Virus record (IMG/VR): IMGVR_UViG_3300021197_000841
Span: 1-64,000 of that record
Direction: 5' to 3' (one strand)
Source of the DNA: a virus
Length of the DNA stretch: 64,000 nucleotides
A program made the position numbers and the translations under genes. The notes beneath the pieces were generated by a model that saw only the letters and a program-made list of their open reading frames with translations, searched no databases and was not told the origin of the DNA. Positions 53,249-60,781 of the stretch are shown here, in pieces. Position 1 is the first letter of the stretch, and every line of letters begins with the position of its first letter.

Positions 53249-53551
53249 TTATCCCCTAGTTAGGTTTTCTACTGTTTCTTTACTTGGAACTTTAATTTCT
53301 ATTCCTGCCTGGAAATCCATTAGCGGATCTTTTATAATGTCTAAATTGCGTAATGTAAAGACCCACCAAAACTCAACATTATTGTATAAATCGTATGCTA
53401 GTAGATCAGGCCGCATACTGTATTTTTCTTGTAGTATAATAGTCTGATCAGTAATACTCTCTTTGATTCGAGGTAAATTAGCATAATTAAGACCTGTATA
53501 AAAAGACTTATTAGGTGCCGAATTAAGGAAACTGTTTTTTGAATATGCCAT
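53249..53551 (-). CDS. 53: Baseplate wedge protein gp53-like
   Basis: The 100-aa protein contains YSMRPDLLAYDLYNNVEFWWVF and LRNLDIIKDPLMDFQAG, written here in two parts, which are the conserved core of the gp53 family in T4-like phages. It ends in a LysM-like IEIKVPSKE strand. gp53 joins the wedges to the hub. Its start overlaps the upstream stop (TAATG). Confidence 0.85.
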   Translation of the reverse strand: MAYSKNSFLNSAPNKSFYTGLNYANLPRIKESITDQTIILQEKYSMRPDLLAYDLYNNVEFWWVFTLRNLDIIKDPLMDFQAGIEIKVPSKETVENLTRG

Positions 53552-54258
53552 TAAATAAATCCTATGTTTTTGCCACGTTTCATATCATCAAGACTAAAAT
53601 CTTTACGAATTCGTCTAGGTGAATATTGCGGTGTAAGGTTAATTGTAAATTCTACATCGGTTGGCACATAAGTAACACTCTTATCACCAAACGCACTAGC
53701 AAAGATGCCCGAAGATATTTTCCCGTCTTTATCCGGTTGTTGTCCTGTGGGCGAAGCCGGTACTGGAACATAATCAACCTGATTCGAGAGCATCATGTTA
53801 AAGTCTGTTAGTAGAACTGGAACTCTATCAAATCCAAAAGGCCCTAAGTATGAAAATTGCATCAACGGTGGAGGCGCACCAAATTTCTTAGATGCTATTG
53901 CTCTTTCACCAAAATCACTTTGGGTCATTGCATTTAGGAATCTAAATGTTGCTAATAAGTATTGTGCTTCTTCTTTTGAACTTGCTGTAAATTGTGCTAT
54001 AAGAGGTATAATTGGCGGAGCAGAGTTTATATAACTATATATAGGATAGTTTGCTCCTTTAAAATCCATCTGCCCATAATTTGCCGATCTGGCAAAGTAA
54101 AGGTTTGGTGTATACGGAAATACAATTCCTCTATTTGCTTTTAATGGGAACATTACATTACCTTCTTTAACTGTCTCGTCAAAGAATGATTCAGAGTACT
54201 TTTTAAACAACTGTAACCTTGCTCTATAATCAGAATTTAATGTTGTTTCAAAACCCAT
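53551..54258 (-). CDS. Tail-tube end protein, gp48-like
   Basis: The ATG at 54258 with GGAGAGC upstream is preferred; it lies 31 nt after a late box that the longer frame (to 54375) would run through. The product is 235 aa. GQMDFKGANYPIYSYINSAP, FLNAMTQSDFGE and the C-terminal TYVPTDVEFTINLTPQYSP resemble marine T4-like tail-tube cap proteins. Its place before gp53 fits T4 gp48 (tube cap); gp54 is the alternative. Confidence 0.6.
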   Translation of the reverse strand: MGFETTLNSDYRARLQLFKKYSESFFDETVKEGNVMFPLKANRGIVFPYTPNLYFARSANYGQMDFKGANYPIYSYINSAPPIIPLIAQFTASSKEEAQYLLATFRFLNAMTQSDFGERAIASKKFGAPPPLMQFSYLGPFGFDRVPVLLTDFNMMLSNQVDYVPVPASPTGQQPDKDGKISSGIFASAFGDKSVTYVPTDVEFTINLTPQYSPRRIRKDFSLDDMKRGKNIGFI

Positions 54259-54289
54259 ATGCTCTCCATTTTTATAAAAGTATGTAATG

Positions 54290-54297
54290 TATTTATC
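54290..54297 (-). promoter_or_regulatory. T4-type late promoter box GATAAATA
   Basis: Minus-strand GATAAATACATTAC precedes the ATG at 54258 by 31 nt and would drive the gp48-like to lysozyme-like hub operon. It is divergent from the gp55 promoter at 54344-54371. Confidence 0.65.
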
Positions 54298-54343
54298 GAT
54301 TTCAATAAAACTACACTTAATTCCTAAAAGTGGATAATTATAC

Positions 54344-54371
54344 TTGACTTCTGAAAAAATAAATGTATAAT
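54344..54371 (+). promoter_or_regulatory. Sigma70-type promoter of the gp55 operon
   Basis: TTGACT (54344-54349) and TATAAT (54366-54371) are 16 bp apart. GGAGA (54381-54385) and the ATG of gp55 (54395) follow. A host-type promoter in front of the late sigma gene is what a T4-like cascade needs. Confidence 0.8.
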
Positions 54372-54394
54372 ACATTAAACGGAGATTACAAACA

Positions 54395-55240
54395 ATGGCA
54401 CAAAAATATCTTAATAATAAAGACTTACTGAAAGAAATTCATAAAAGTAAAATGAGTTTTTGCTGGATTAAGTCACCACAGTACGACAGACCCGACATTA
54501 TTGTCAACGACGTCAGCGAAATAAACAAATCTGTATATGATCAAGCAAAACAAAATAAAGCAGGTCGTATGAAGGATCTAGCATACCAATCGGCAGTAAA
54601 AGGATACGAGGGACCAGCAAACAAAAAGCCTAAACAGAAGGATTTTTTAGTTGAACCAGATTCTATTGCTGATGAAGAGATTACTATTAGAGTAATGGAT
54701 ATGGAACACATTCCACTGGAGCCAGGCAGAAAGAAAAATCCCAGGAACGAAGCAGAAACAAAAGCAAAGTGTAACTTTCCAGCATTTAAACACTATGCTA
54801 AAGTAAATGGAGAGATTACAGAAGTTGCTAGAAGTCACTGGAAGGGCGGACTTAAGAGTGGTAAGTTTAATGTCGAGCACGGAAGTATTACTAACGAACT
54901 TGGCAAAATGTATCTCAAACTAGTAGAAAGATATAGTCAGAGAGCAAACTGGAGAGGCTATACATACATTGATGAAATGCGTGGACAGGCACTATTGCAG
55001 TTAGCAATGATAGGCTTACAGTTTAATGAAGCAAAGTCTGACAATCCGTTTGCTTATTATACAGCCGCAATTACAAACAGTTTTACAAGAGTTCTAAACA
55101 TTGAGAAAAGAAATCAGAATATCAGAGACGATATACTTATTGACTCAGGACATTTACCGAGTTATGGTAGACAGATTAAGCACGAAGAAGAAATGAAAGC
55201 ACAAAGAGAAGAAGCACAAAATTCTAATTCGGATGCTTAA
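54395..55240 (+). CDS. 55: Late-transcription sigma factor gp55
   Basis: The C-terminal half (164-250) is unmistakable gp55: ITNELGKMYLKLVERYSQRA, NWRGYTYIDEMRGQALLQLA, DNPFAYYTAAITNSFTRVL and IEKRNQNIRDDIL. The first 20 residues (YLNNKDLLKEIHKSK) match the gp55 N-terminus. Between them lie about 140 extra residues absent from T4 gp55 (185 aa); from memory longer forms occur in marine relatives. gp55 directs host RNA polymerase to late promoters, here the [GC]ATAAATA boxes in this window. gp47 and gp46 follow at 2-bp and 1-bp gaps in one operon. Confidence 0.92.
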   Translation: MAQKYLNNKDLLKEIHKSKMSFCWIKSPQYDRPDIIVNDVSEINKSVYDQAKQNKAGRMKDLAYQSAVKGYEGPANKKPKQKDFLVEPDSIADEEITIRVMDMEHIPLEPGRKKNPRNEAETKAKCNFPAFKHYAKVNGEITEVARSHWKGGLKSGKFNVEHGSITNELGKMYLKLVERYSQRANWRGYTYIDEMRGQALLQLAMIGLQFNEAKSDNPFAYYTAAITNSFTRVLNIEKRNQNIRDDILIDSGHLPSYGRQIKHEEEMKAQREEAQNSNSDA

Positions 55241-55242
55241 TT

Positions 55243-56256
55243 ATGACAGATAACTTATTCAAAAAAGCCGCAGTCTTTACAGACATACATTACGGCCTAA
55301 AACAAAATAGTCATCAGCATTTAAAAGACTGTAATAATTTTGTTGACTGGTTTATTGCCGAAGCAAAACTAAGAGAAGCAGAAACATGTTTCTTCTTAGG
55401 CGACTGGCATCATCACAGAGCAAGTATTAATATTGCTACAATGAATGCTAGTTTGAGAGATCTTAAAAAACTAAATGACGCATTTGAAAAAATATATTTC
55501 ATAACCGGCAACCATGATTTATATTACAGAGATAAACGCGAACTTAACAGTATAGAATTTGCTCGTGACTTACCTAACTTTATTATGGTAGATGAGATAT
55601 TTGAAGAAAAAGGTGTATCTATAATACCATGGTTAGTTGGAACAGAACATAAAAAAGTTGCTAAGATCGATTGTAAATATATGTTTGGCCATTTTGAACT
55701 GCCGTTCTTTAAAATGAATGCAATGGTAGAAATGCCAGACCATGGTGGTATTACAGCAAGTATGCTTGACAAACCAGAATATGTTTTTACAGGACATTTT
55801 CATAAACGTCAATACAACCATAACATACATTACATAGGCAATGCGTTTCCGCATAATTACGCAGACGCACAGGATAACGATAGAGGATACATGTTCCTAG
55901 AGTGGGACAAAGAACCGCAATTTGTTAATTGGCCTGACTGCCCTAAGTATGTTACATGCGGTCTAGTAGAACTTATCGATGATCCTGCTAAATTTTTAGG
56001 CGCAACAACGTATGCTAGAATCAAATTAGATGTAGACATCAGTTATGAGGAAGCATCTTTTATTAAAGAAAACTTTATGGACAAATACAAGTGTAGAGAA
56101 ATACAACTTGTACCAGTCAAGGAAGTTGAGGAAGAATACGAAGCAGGCGAAATACATTTCGAAAGTGTCGAACAAATTGTTATCAGTCAATTACAAACGA
56201 TTGAAAGTAGTACCGTAGACACTGATAAACTTATTAACATTTACCAGAACTTATAA
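55243..56256 (+). CDS. 47: Recombination endonuclease subunit gp47 (SbcD/Mre11-like)
   Basis: The 337-aa product has the calcineurin-like phosphoesterase motifs in order: FTDIHYG (Asp14, His16), FLGDWHHH (Asp54), FITGNHD (Asn90, His91), MFGHFE and FTGHFHKRQ. These bind the two metal ions of the Mre11-type nuclease. With gp46 it processes DNA ends for recombination-dependent replication and host DNA breakdown. It lies between gp55 and gp46 in one operon. Confidence 0.93.
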   Translation: MTDNLFKKAAVFTDIHYGLKQNSHQHLKDCNNFVDWFIAEAKLREAETCFFLGDWHHHRASINIATMNASLRDLKKLNDAFEKIYFITGNHDLYYRDKRELNSIEFARDLPNFIMVDEIFEEKGVSIIPWLVGTEHKKVAKIDCKYMFGHFELPFFKMNAMVEMPDHGGITASMLDKPEYVFTGHFHKRQYNHNIHYIGNAFPHNYADAQDNDRGYMFLEWDKEPQFVNWPDCPKYVTCGLVELIDDPAKFLGATTYARIKLDVDISYEEASFIKENFMDKYKCREIQLVPVKEVEEEYEAGEIHFESVEQIVISQLQTIESSTVDTDKLINIYQNL

Positions 56257-56257
56257 T

Positions 56258-58030
56258 ATGCTAAACATAAAAAACATCAGTGTGAAGAATTTCATGAGCG
56301 TTGGTAATAACGTTCAAGGTGTTAGATTCGACGACAAACACTTAACACTTGTATTAGGAAACAACCTAGACCTAGGTGGTGACGGTAGCAGAAATGGTAC
56401 AGGCAAGACTACTATTATTAACGCTCTAAGTTATGCGTTATACGGCGAAGCACTAACCAACATTAGACGTGATAATTTAATTAACAAAACAAACGGCAAG
56501 GGCATGATTGTTTCTTGCGACTTTGAACTTAACGGTATAGAGTATCGCATAGAAAGGGGAAGACGTCCTAATGTGTTACGTTTATTTGTTAATGGTACAG
56601 AACAAGAAGATCAAGAACAGCAAGGCGATAGCAGAGAAACACAAAAACAAATAGAAAAAATTATCGGCTTTAGTCATCAAATGTTTAAGCACATTGTTGC
56701 TCTAAATACTTACACAGAACCTTTCCTTGGTATGAAGAATAACGACCAACGAGATATGATAGAACAGTTGTTAGGTATTCAAGAACTTTCGCAAAAAGCA
56801 GAAATTCTAAAAGACAGAATGAAGGACACTAGAGATAATATTAAAGAAGAAGAATTCCGTATTAGTGCTATGAAAGATAGCAATGAGCGTATGGACAAAA
56901 ATATCAAAGAACTAGAAAGTCGTAGCAATGCCTGGGAACGAAACAAGTCTGTTAAACTAAACGAAATGGCTGATGCGTTAGAGCAACTAAAAGAAATTGA
57001 TATTGATCGCGAGGTTGAAAAACATAATACATTAGTTGTTATTAAAGATCACGAAGCAAACTTAAATATATTATCAAACAATTTAACAAACACCCTTAAC
57101 TCTTTTAAAAGAAGTAAAACTAAACTAAGCGAACTAGAGGCTAATTTAGTTAAAGCAAAGGAAGGCGTGTGCCCCACATGTGAACAAGGTACAGCACATT
57201 TAGACACACATGAAGCATACACAAAAGATTTAGAAACCAAGATAGCAGAAGAAAAAGAATACTTCACAGGTTTAACTATTAAAGAAGAAGATTTAAAAGA
57301 TGGCATAGAAACACTAGGACCTGTTGAAGAAAGACCCAGTACGTTTTATAAAACATTAGAAGAAGCACTTACACATCGTAATAATGTTGATAATTTAATA
57401 GACAGCATTAGCACAAAGCACACTGAAGAAAATCCATACATAGAACAAATAGAATCTATGAAACAAAGTGGTATACAAGAAATCAGTTGGGACACAATCA
57501 ACGAACTCACAGCACTAAAAGATCATCAAGAATTTTTATATAAACTACTAACAAGCAAAGACAGTTTTATCAGAAGACGTATTATTGATCAAAACATTGC
57601 TTACTTGAATCACAGATTAGCACACTACTTAGATGCTATTGGCTTACCGCATGACGTTAAATTTAACAGCGACCTAAGTACAGAGATTACAGAATACGGC
57701 AGAGATTTAGACTTCGATAATCTAAGCAGGGGCGAACGTAACAGACTTATACTGAGTTTGAGTTGGGCATTTAGAGATATATTCGAAAGTCTTAATCACC
57801 CAATGAACTTCCTGTGTATCGACGAACTTATTGACAGTGGCTTAGATGCTACAGGTGTCGAGAATGCGTTAGGTATACTTAAGAAAATGAGTAGAGAGCA
57901 GAACAAAAACATTATGCTTATATCACACAGAGAAGAACTAAGTGGCAGAGTTAATGATGTATTGTATGTGATCAAGGAAGGAGGCTTCACTAGTTACAAC
58001 ACGGACACAGAATATGTAGGCGATAAGTGA
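56258..58030 (+). CDS. 46: Recombination endonuclease subunit gp46 (SbcC/Rad50-like)
   Basis: This 590-aa SMC-type ATPase has a Walker A motif at 43-52 (GSRNGTGKTT), long coiled-coil arms, a zinc hook Cys305-Pro-Thr-Cys308 at the middle, an ABC signature LSRGERNRLIL, and a Walker B strand FLCIDELIDSGLD. It partners gp47 as the ATP-driven half of the complex. The stop TGA overlaps the GTG start of the methyltransferase. Confidence 0.94.
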   Translation: MLNIKNISVKNFMSVGNNVQGVRFDDKHLTLVLGNNLDLGGDGSRNGTGKTTIINALSYALYGEALTNIRRDNLINKTNGKGMIVSCDFELNGIEYRIERGRRPNVLRLFVNGTEQEDQEQQGDSRETQKQIEKIIGFSHQMFKHIVALNTYTEPFLGMKNNDQRDMIEQLLGIQELSQKAEILKDRMKDTRDNIKEEEFRISAMKDSNERMDKNIKELESRSNAWERNKSVKLNEMADALEQLKEIDIDREVEKHNTLVVIKDHEANLNILSNNLTNTLNSFKRSKTKLSELEANLVKAKEGVCPTCEQGTAHLDTHEAYTKDLETKIAEEKEYFTGLTIKEEDLKDGIETLGPVEERPSTFYKTLEEALTHRNNVDNLIDSISTKHTEENPYIEQIESMKQSGIQEISWDTINELTALKDHQEFLYKLLTSKDSFIRRRIIDQNIAYLNHRLAHYLDAIGLPHDVKFNSDLSTEITEYGRDLDFDNLSRGERNRLILSLSWAFRDIFESLNHPMNFLCIDELIDSGLDATGVENALGILKKMSREQNKNIMLISHREELSGRVNDVLYVIKEGGFTSYNTDTEYVGDK

Positions 58031-58677
58031 GCGGTTGGGAAGGCGATAACACACAACGGCTTATAGAACTTGTAGGCGGTGATGTTCACGAAGACTTCCA
58101 GGCATTAAAGCAACGGTCTATAGATGCTCACAATCTTAGATTTGCAGACTACATAAACACCAGTGATATAGTTCTAGACTTTGGCAGTGGATTAGGCTTT
58201 GGTGCCAACGCATTTGCTGACACCGTATCGCAATACATTTGTGCCGATGTATCTAGATCTATGCTGATGTCCGCACACCAAAATATATCACACCATAGCA
58301 ATATCGAACTTAAACTTATATCACGCAATAATTTGTCTGCTTTAAAAGATTATAAATTTACAAAAATAATTTCACATGCTGTTTTTGTGCACTTAGAAAT
58401 ACCTGAAATAATTTACTATCTAAAACAATTTAAAAACATACTAGCAGACAATGGGGAAGTATTATTTACATACAAAAACTTAGACTTATTAAATGTAAAC
58501 GATCACTTGCTTACAGAACACACAGAAAGACTTATGCGTAATAGAGAATTTCAAACTCGCAGTATAAGTTATGTAAGTCCTACCGTTATTAAGAATGTCG
58601 CAGAGCAATTAGATTATAAGTATATAGAAGTCGAATGCGATGAGTTTGATCGTACAGCGAGATTAATTAATGAGTAA
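58027..58677 (+). CDS. Class I SAM-dependent methyltransferase
   Basis: The GTG start overlaps the gp46 stop (GTGA). The 216-aa product has the Rossmann motif I IVLDFGSGLGFGAN (48-61), an acidic strand ICADVSRSML, and an ISHAVFVHLEI motif IV-like segment, as in the methyltransferase-11/25 groups. The target could be a small molecule, a sugar or a protein; no DNA-methylase DPPY-type motif is present. It follows the replication-recombination genes and is co-translated with them. Confidence 0.75.
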   Translation: MSGWEGDNTQRLIELVGGDVHEDFQALKQRSIDAHNLRFADYINTSDIVLDFGSGLGFGANAFADTVSQYICADVSRSMLMSAHQNISHHSNIELKLISRNNLSALKDYKFTKIISHAVFVHLEIPEIIYYLKQFKNILADNGEVLFTYKNLDLLNVNDHLLTEHTERLMRNREFQTRSISYVSPTVIKNVAEQLDYKYIEVECDEFDRTARLINE

Positions 58678-59095
58678 ATGGTTACACAATGGTAAAGCAA
58701 TAGAATCGCTACCGGAAGATTGCGAAGCATTTGTATATCTTATTACTAATAACACAAATGACAAAAAGTATGTTGGCAAGAAACTAGCAAAGTTTAAAAC
58801 AACCAAACCCCCACTGAAAGGCAAAAAGAACAAACGTAGAGGCACCAAGGAATCAGATTGGCAAACTTACTGGGGCAGTTCAGACAATTTAAAAGAAGAC
58901 GTTTTAGCACTTGGAGAAGATAAATTTACCAGAGAAATTTTATACTTTTGTCCTAGCAGAGGCGTCGCTAGTTACCTAGAGGCTAGAGAACAGTTCGAAA
59001 GAAGAGTACTACTCTCAGATGACTACTACAATGGAATTATCAACGTTCGAGTTGGTGGTTCAAAAATCTTACGTGAAGGTCTCAAAGACCGATAA
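58670..59095 (+). CDS. GIY-YIG-like endonuclease
   Basis: The 141-aa product contains FVYLITNNTNDKKYVGKKLA, a GIY-YIG motif variant (YLI ... KYVGKK), then WGSSDNLKEDVLALGEDKF, REILYFC and a Glu in YLEAREQFE, the expected catalytic Glu region. Proteins of this kind occur in T4-like phages as Seg-type or repair-type nucleases. It overlaps the methyltransferase gene by 8 bp. After its TAA the same frame continues with IAEEHKKTRQ to a TAG, see the findings. Confidence 0.65.
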   Translation: MSKWLHNGKAIESLPEDCEAFVYLITNNTNDKKYVGKKLAKFKTTKPPLKGKKNKRRGTKESDWQTYWGSSDNLKEDVLALGEDKFTREILYFCPSRGVASYLEAREQFERRVLLSDDYYNGIINVRVGGSKILREGLKDR

Positions 59096-59337
59096 CTAAT
59101 TGCTGAAGAACACAAAAAAACACGGCAAATTCAGACACCAAGTCTAACTCACATTACGGCACACACATAGGACTATACACCCGCCCCAACAGAGGCATTG
59201 AATATCTGGCTCCTCGACAATCCGGCAATGGAAACACCCGGTGCGAGATTATTGGAGATGTATAGCGGCAAAGATACAAACACACGACAAACAGTATTAG
59301 AAGAATGTAGGCACTGAGAAAAAGCAACCTACAAGTT

Positions 59338-59366
59338 TGTATAACAGAACTCTACAATGTTATACA
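59338..59366 (+). other. Hairpin, 8-bp stem
   Basis: TGTATAAC (59338-59345) and GTTATACA (59359-59366) are perfect inverted repeats around a 13-nt loop. No T-run follows. Confidence 0.45.
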
Positions 59367-59475
59367 GACTTCCGTGAGATTCGAGACGGTAGTGTATGGG
59401 GAGAGAAGGCTCACCGCTTCCTAATAGCACCCGAGTTAGAGATGGTAATGGTTCACTTGATGACCCCTTTCATTG

Positions 59476-59495
59476 TTCTCCTTGCTTAAGGAGAA
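59476..59495 (+). other. Hairpin sequestering a Shine-Dalgarno-like AAGGAG
   Basis: TTCTCCTT, loop GCTT, AAGGAGAA form a perfect 8-bp stem. The right arm is an excellent ribosome-binding site followed 3 nt later by ATG (59498), which opens only a five-codon frame ending in TGA. No T-run follows, so termination is unlikely. Confidence 0.5.
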
Positions 59496-59613
59496 TTATG
59501 GCTCAAGTTACTTGATAACTTTAATCTTAAAAACATTGCAAACAAAAACGATATGAACGAAGTGAATGAAGTTTGTAGTTGGCAAAGACACGAAGTGTCT
59601 AATAAAGTAAACA

Positions 59614-59621
59614 CATAAATA
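59614..59621 (+). promoter_or_regulatory. Late promoter box CATAAATA, 5 nt from an ATG
   Basis: CATAAATA ends 5 nt before the ATG at 59627, the same spacing as at 16908 and 44270 on the other strand. No ribosome-binding site is present. A leaderless mRNA is predicted. Confidence 0.6.
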
Positions 59622-59626
59622 TTAAT

Positions 59627-60535
59627 ATGATACCAGTACAAGATAATTGGATGCACATAAAAAGTGAATTTATAGATAGTTGTGAGTCTGATATCAACAA
59701 CATACAAAAATTCAAACAACTGGGTTTATTCAAAATGTTATTGCCTACTTCAATGGGTGGTATAGATGGTCACTTACAAGACTTACTGGAATGTCAACTA
59801 CAGTTGAGTCAGCATTGTGTAGACACAGCAAACAAGTATATACGTTGTGCGAGTGCTCCGTATTTGATAAAACAGTTCGGAGAGGAAGTATTCCAAGAAG
59901 TATACGGGCAGGATAACGATGCGTTGGTATTGTTGTACCCCGGAGATCTAGAAACTGCTAGAACTATGACAGTAGAGTCTATATACGATTGGATTATAGT
60001 ACAACATGATGCGGATTACTGTTTGCTTAATGTGGCGGATAGAAATTTTGGGCCGGAGCGGTATGTACTAAGCCTCGACACAATGTACAACAACACACAG
60101 ATACTATCTTGGTTTCAACTGTATAATAGAGTGCTTACAGCAAGTGCTATTGGTAGCCTGGAACATGTATGCCGCATACTGATGAACACCGCTTACAACG
60201 ACTTATACGCAGTCTTAGGCATGGTTTTAAGTGAGGCCGATGAAATGAAACTGGTGTTACACAGGAATATAAACCACGCATTGCTACACATACAGGATGG
60301 TGAACAAATACCTTTATATGATCGTACCAAATACAAGGTACAGAGCACACATTCATATATAAAAGCAGTAAAATACCTGAAAAAAGTCGTTAATTTAACC
60401 GATAACAAAGAGGTTAGGAGTATATATGCTCAGGTTAACTCAATGGATTTAGAGCATTTAAATAACGTTAAACAGGATTATAAGGGGTATATTATGTATC
60501 TTAACAGCAATATACTTGTCGATACATACTTGTAA
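59627..60535 (+). CDS. Acyl-CoA dehydrogenase-like protein (flavoenzyme fold), 302 aa
   Basis: The N-terminal part (FKQLGLFKMLLPTSMGGID, then DLLECQLQLSQHCVDTANKYI) reads like the helical start of acyl-CoA dehydrogenases and related flavin monooxygenases (GLfxxLvPxxxGG). The protein is shorter than the usual 380-400 residues. I see no clear catalytic Glu, and the C-terminal helical domain is reduced. Binding of a flavin or acyl chain is therefore uncertain. It has its own late-type promoter and stands alone between convergent neighbours, its stop one base from that of the frameshift extension. Confidence 0.5.
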   Translation: MIPVQDNWMHIKSEFIDSCESDINNIQKFKQLGLFKMLLPTSMGGIDGHLQDLLECQLQLSQHCVDTANKYIRCASAPYLIKQFGEEVFQEVYGQDNDALVLLYPGDLETARTMTVESIYDWIIVQHDADYCLLNVADRNFGPERYVLSLDTMYNNTQILSWFQLYNRVLTASAIGSLEHVCRILMNTAYNDLYAVLGMVLSEADEMKLVLHRNINHALLHIQDGEQIPLYDRTKYKVQSTHSYIKAVKYLKKVVNLTDNKEVRSIYAQVNSMDLEHLNNVKQDYKGYIMYLNSNILVDTYL

Positions 60536-60781
60536 TTACATTTGTTCTTGTTTCATTTGATTTTTACCGCCCGGATTCTTTGCCGCTACATACTCTTCAA
60601 ATGTTTCTATTAGTAATAATCTATCTTCGGAATCGATGCCCCAAGCATCTTCCATTCGTACGGAGCCTTCGCTGAAAATAACTAATTCGAACACATTCTT
60701 TGTGATCGCTTTAGATTGCTCTTTTAAGGCTCCTAGGTAGTTCCTGATATCTTCAGGCTCTGCTCTATCTAGGAAGTTAAG
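60536..60781 (-). CDS. -1 frame extension of the gp26-like gene (81 aa), tail-assembly-chaperone-like
   Basis: This frame has no usable start codon near its beginning, but it joins the gp26-like frame exactly at the slippery heptamer TTTTTTC. It reads LNFLDRAEPEDIRNYLGALK, NVFELVIFSEGSVRMEDAWG and EDRLLLIETFEEYVAAKN, a protein-like sequence that fills the gap and stops one base from the convergent gene. The fused product would be 361 aa. The pattern is that of the G/GT tail assembly chaperones of many tailed phages; in T4, gp51 is a separate hub-assembly gene and could be the counterpart. Confidence 0.65.
   Translation of the reverse strand, partial: LNFLDRAEPEDIRNYLGALKEQSKAITKNVFELVIFSEGSVRMEDAWGIDSEDRLLLIETFEEYVAAKNPGGKNQMKQEQM

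Larger units (their letters stand above)
59096..59626 (+). other. 531-bp stretch without a clear gene, with three hairpins
   Basis: No convincing gene lies here on either strand. It holds a 8-bp stem hairpin (59338-59366), a perfect 8-bp hairpin that pairs with a ribosome-binding-site-like AAGGAG (59476-59495), a 6-bp hairpin (59586-59600), and a CATAAATA late box at its end. One stretch (about 59169-59319) reads as a protein-like frame without a start codon. I found no tRNA. It may be a non-coding RNA, a regulatory region, or remains of a lost gene. Confidence 0.55.

Noticed and set aside
59476-59495. Rho-independent terminator
   Set aside because: The stem is good but no T-run follows; the next bases are TTATGG.
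59096-59626. tRNA or tmRNA gene in the gap
   Set aside because: I could not fold a cloverleaf with a proper T-arm and acceptor stem.
60536-60781. Separate gene starting at an internal ATG (60655)
   Set aside because: The protein-like sequence begins well before that ATG, there is no ribosome-binding site, and the -1 slippery heptamer joins the frames exactly.
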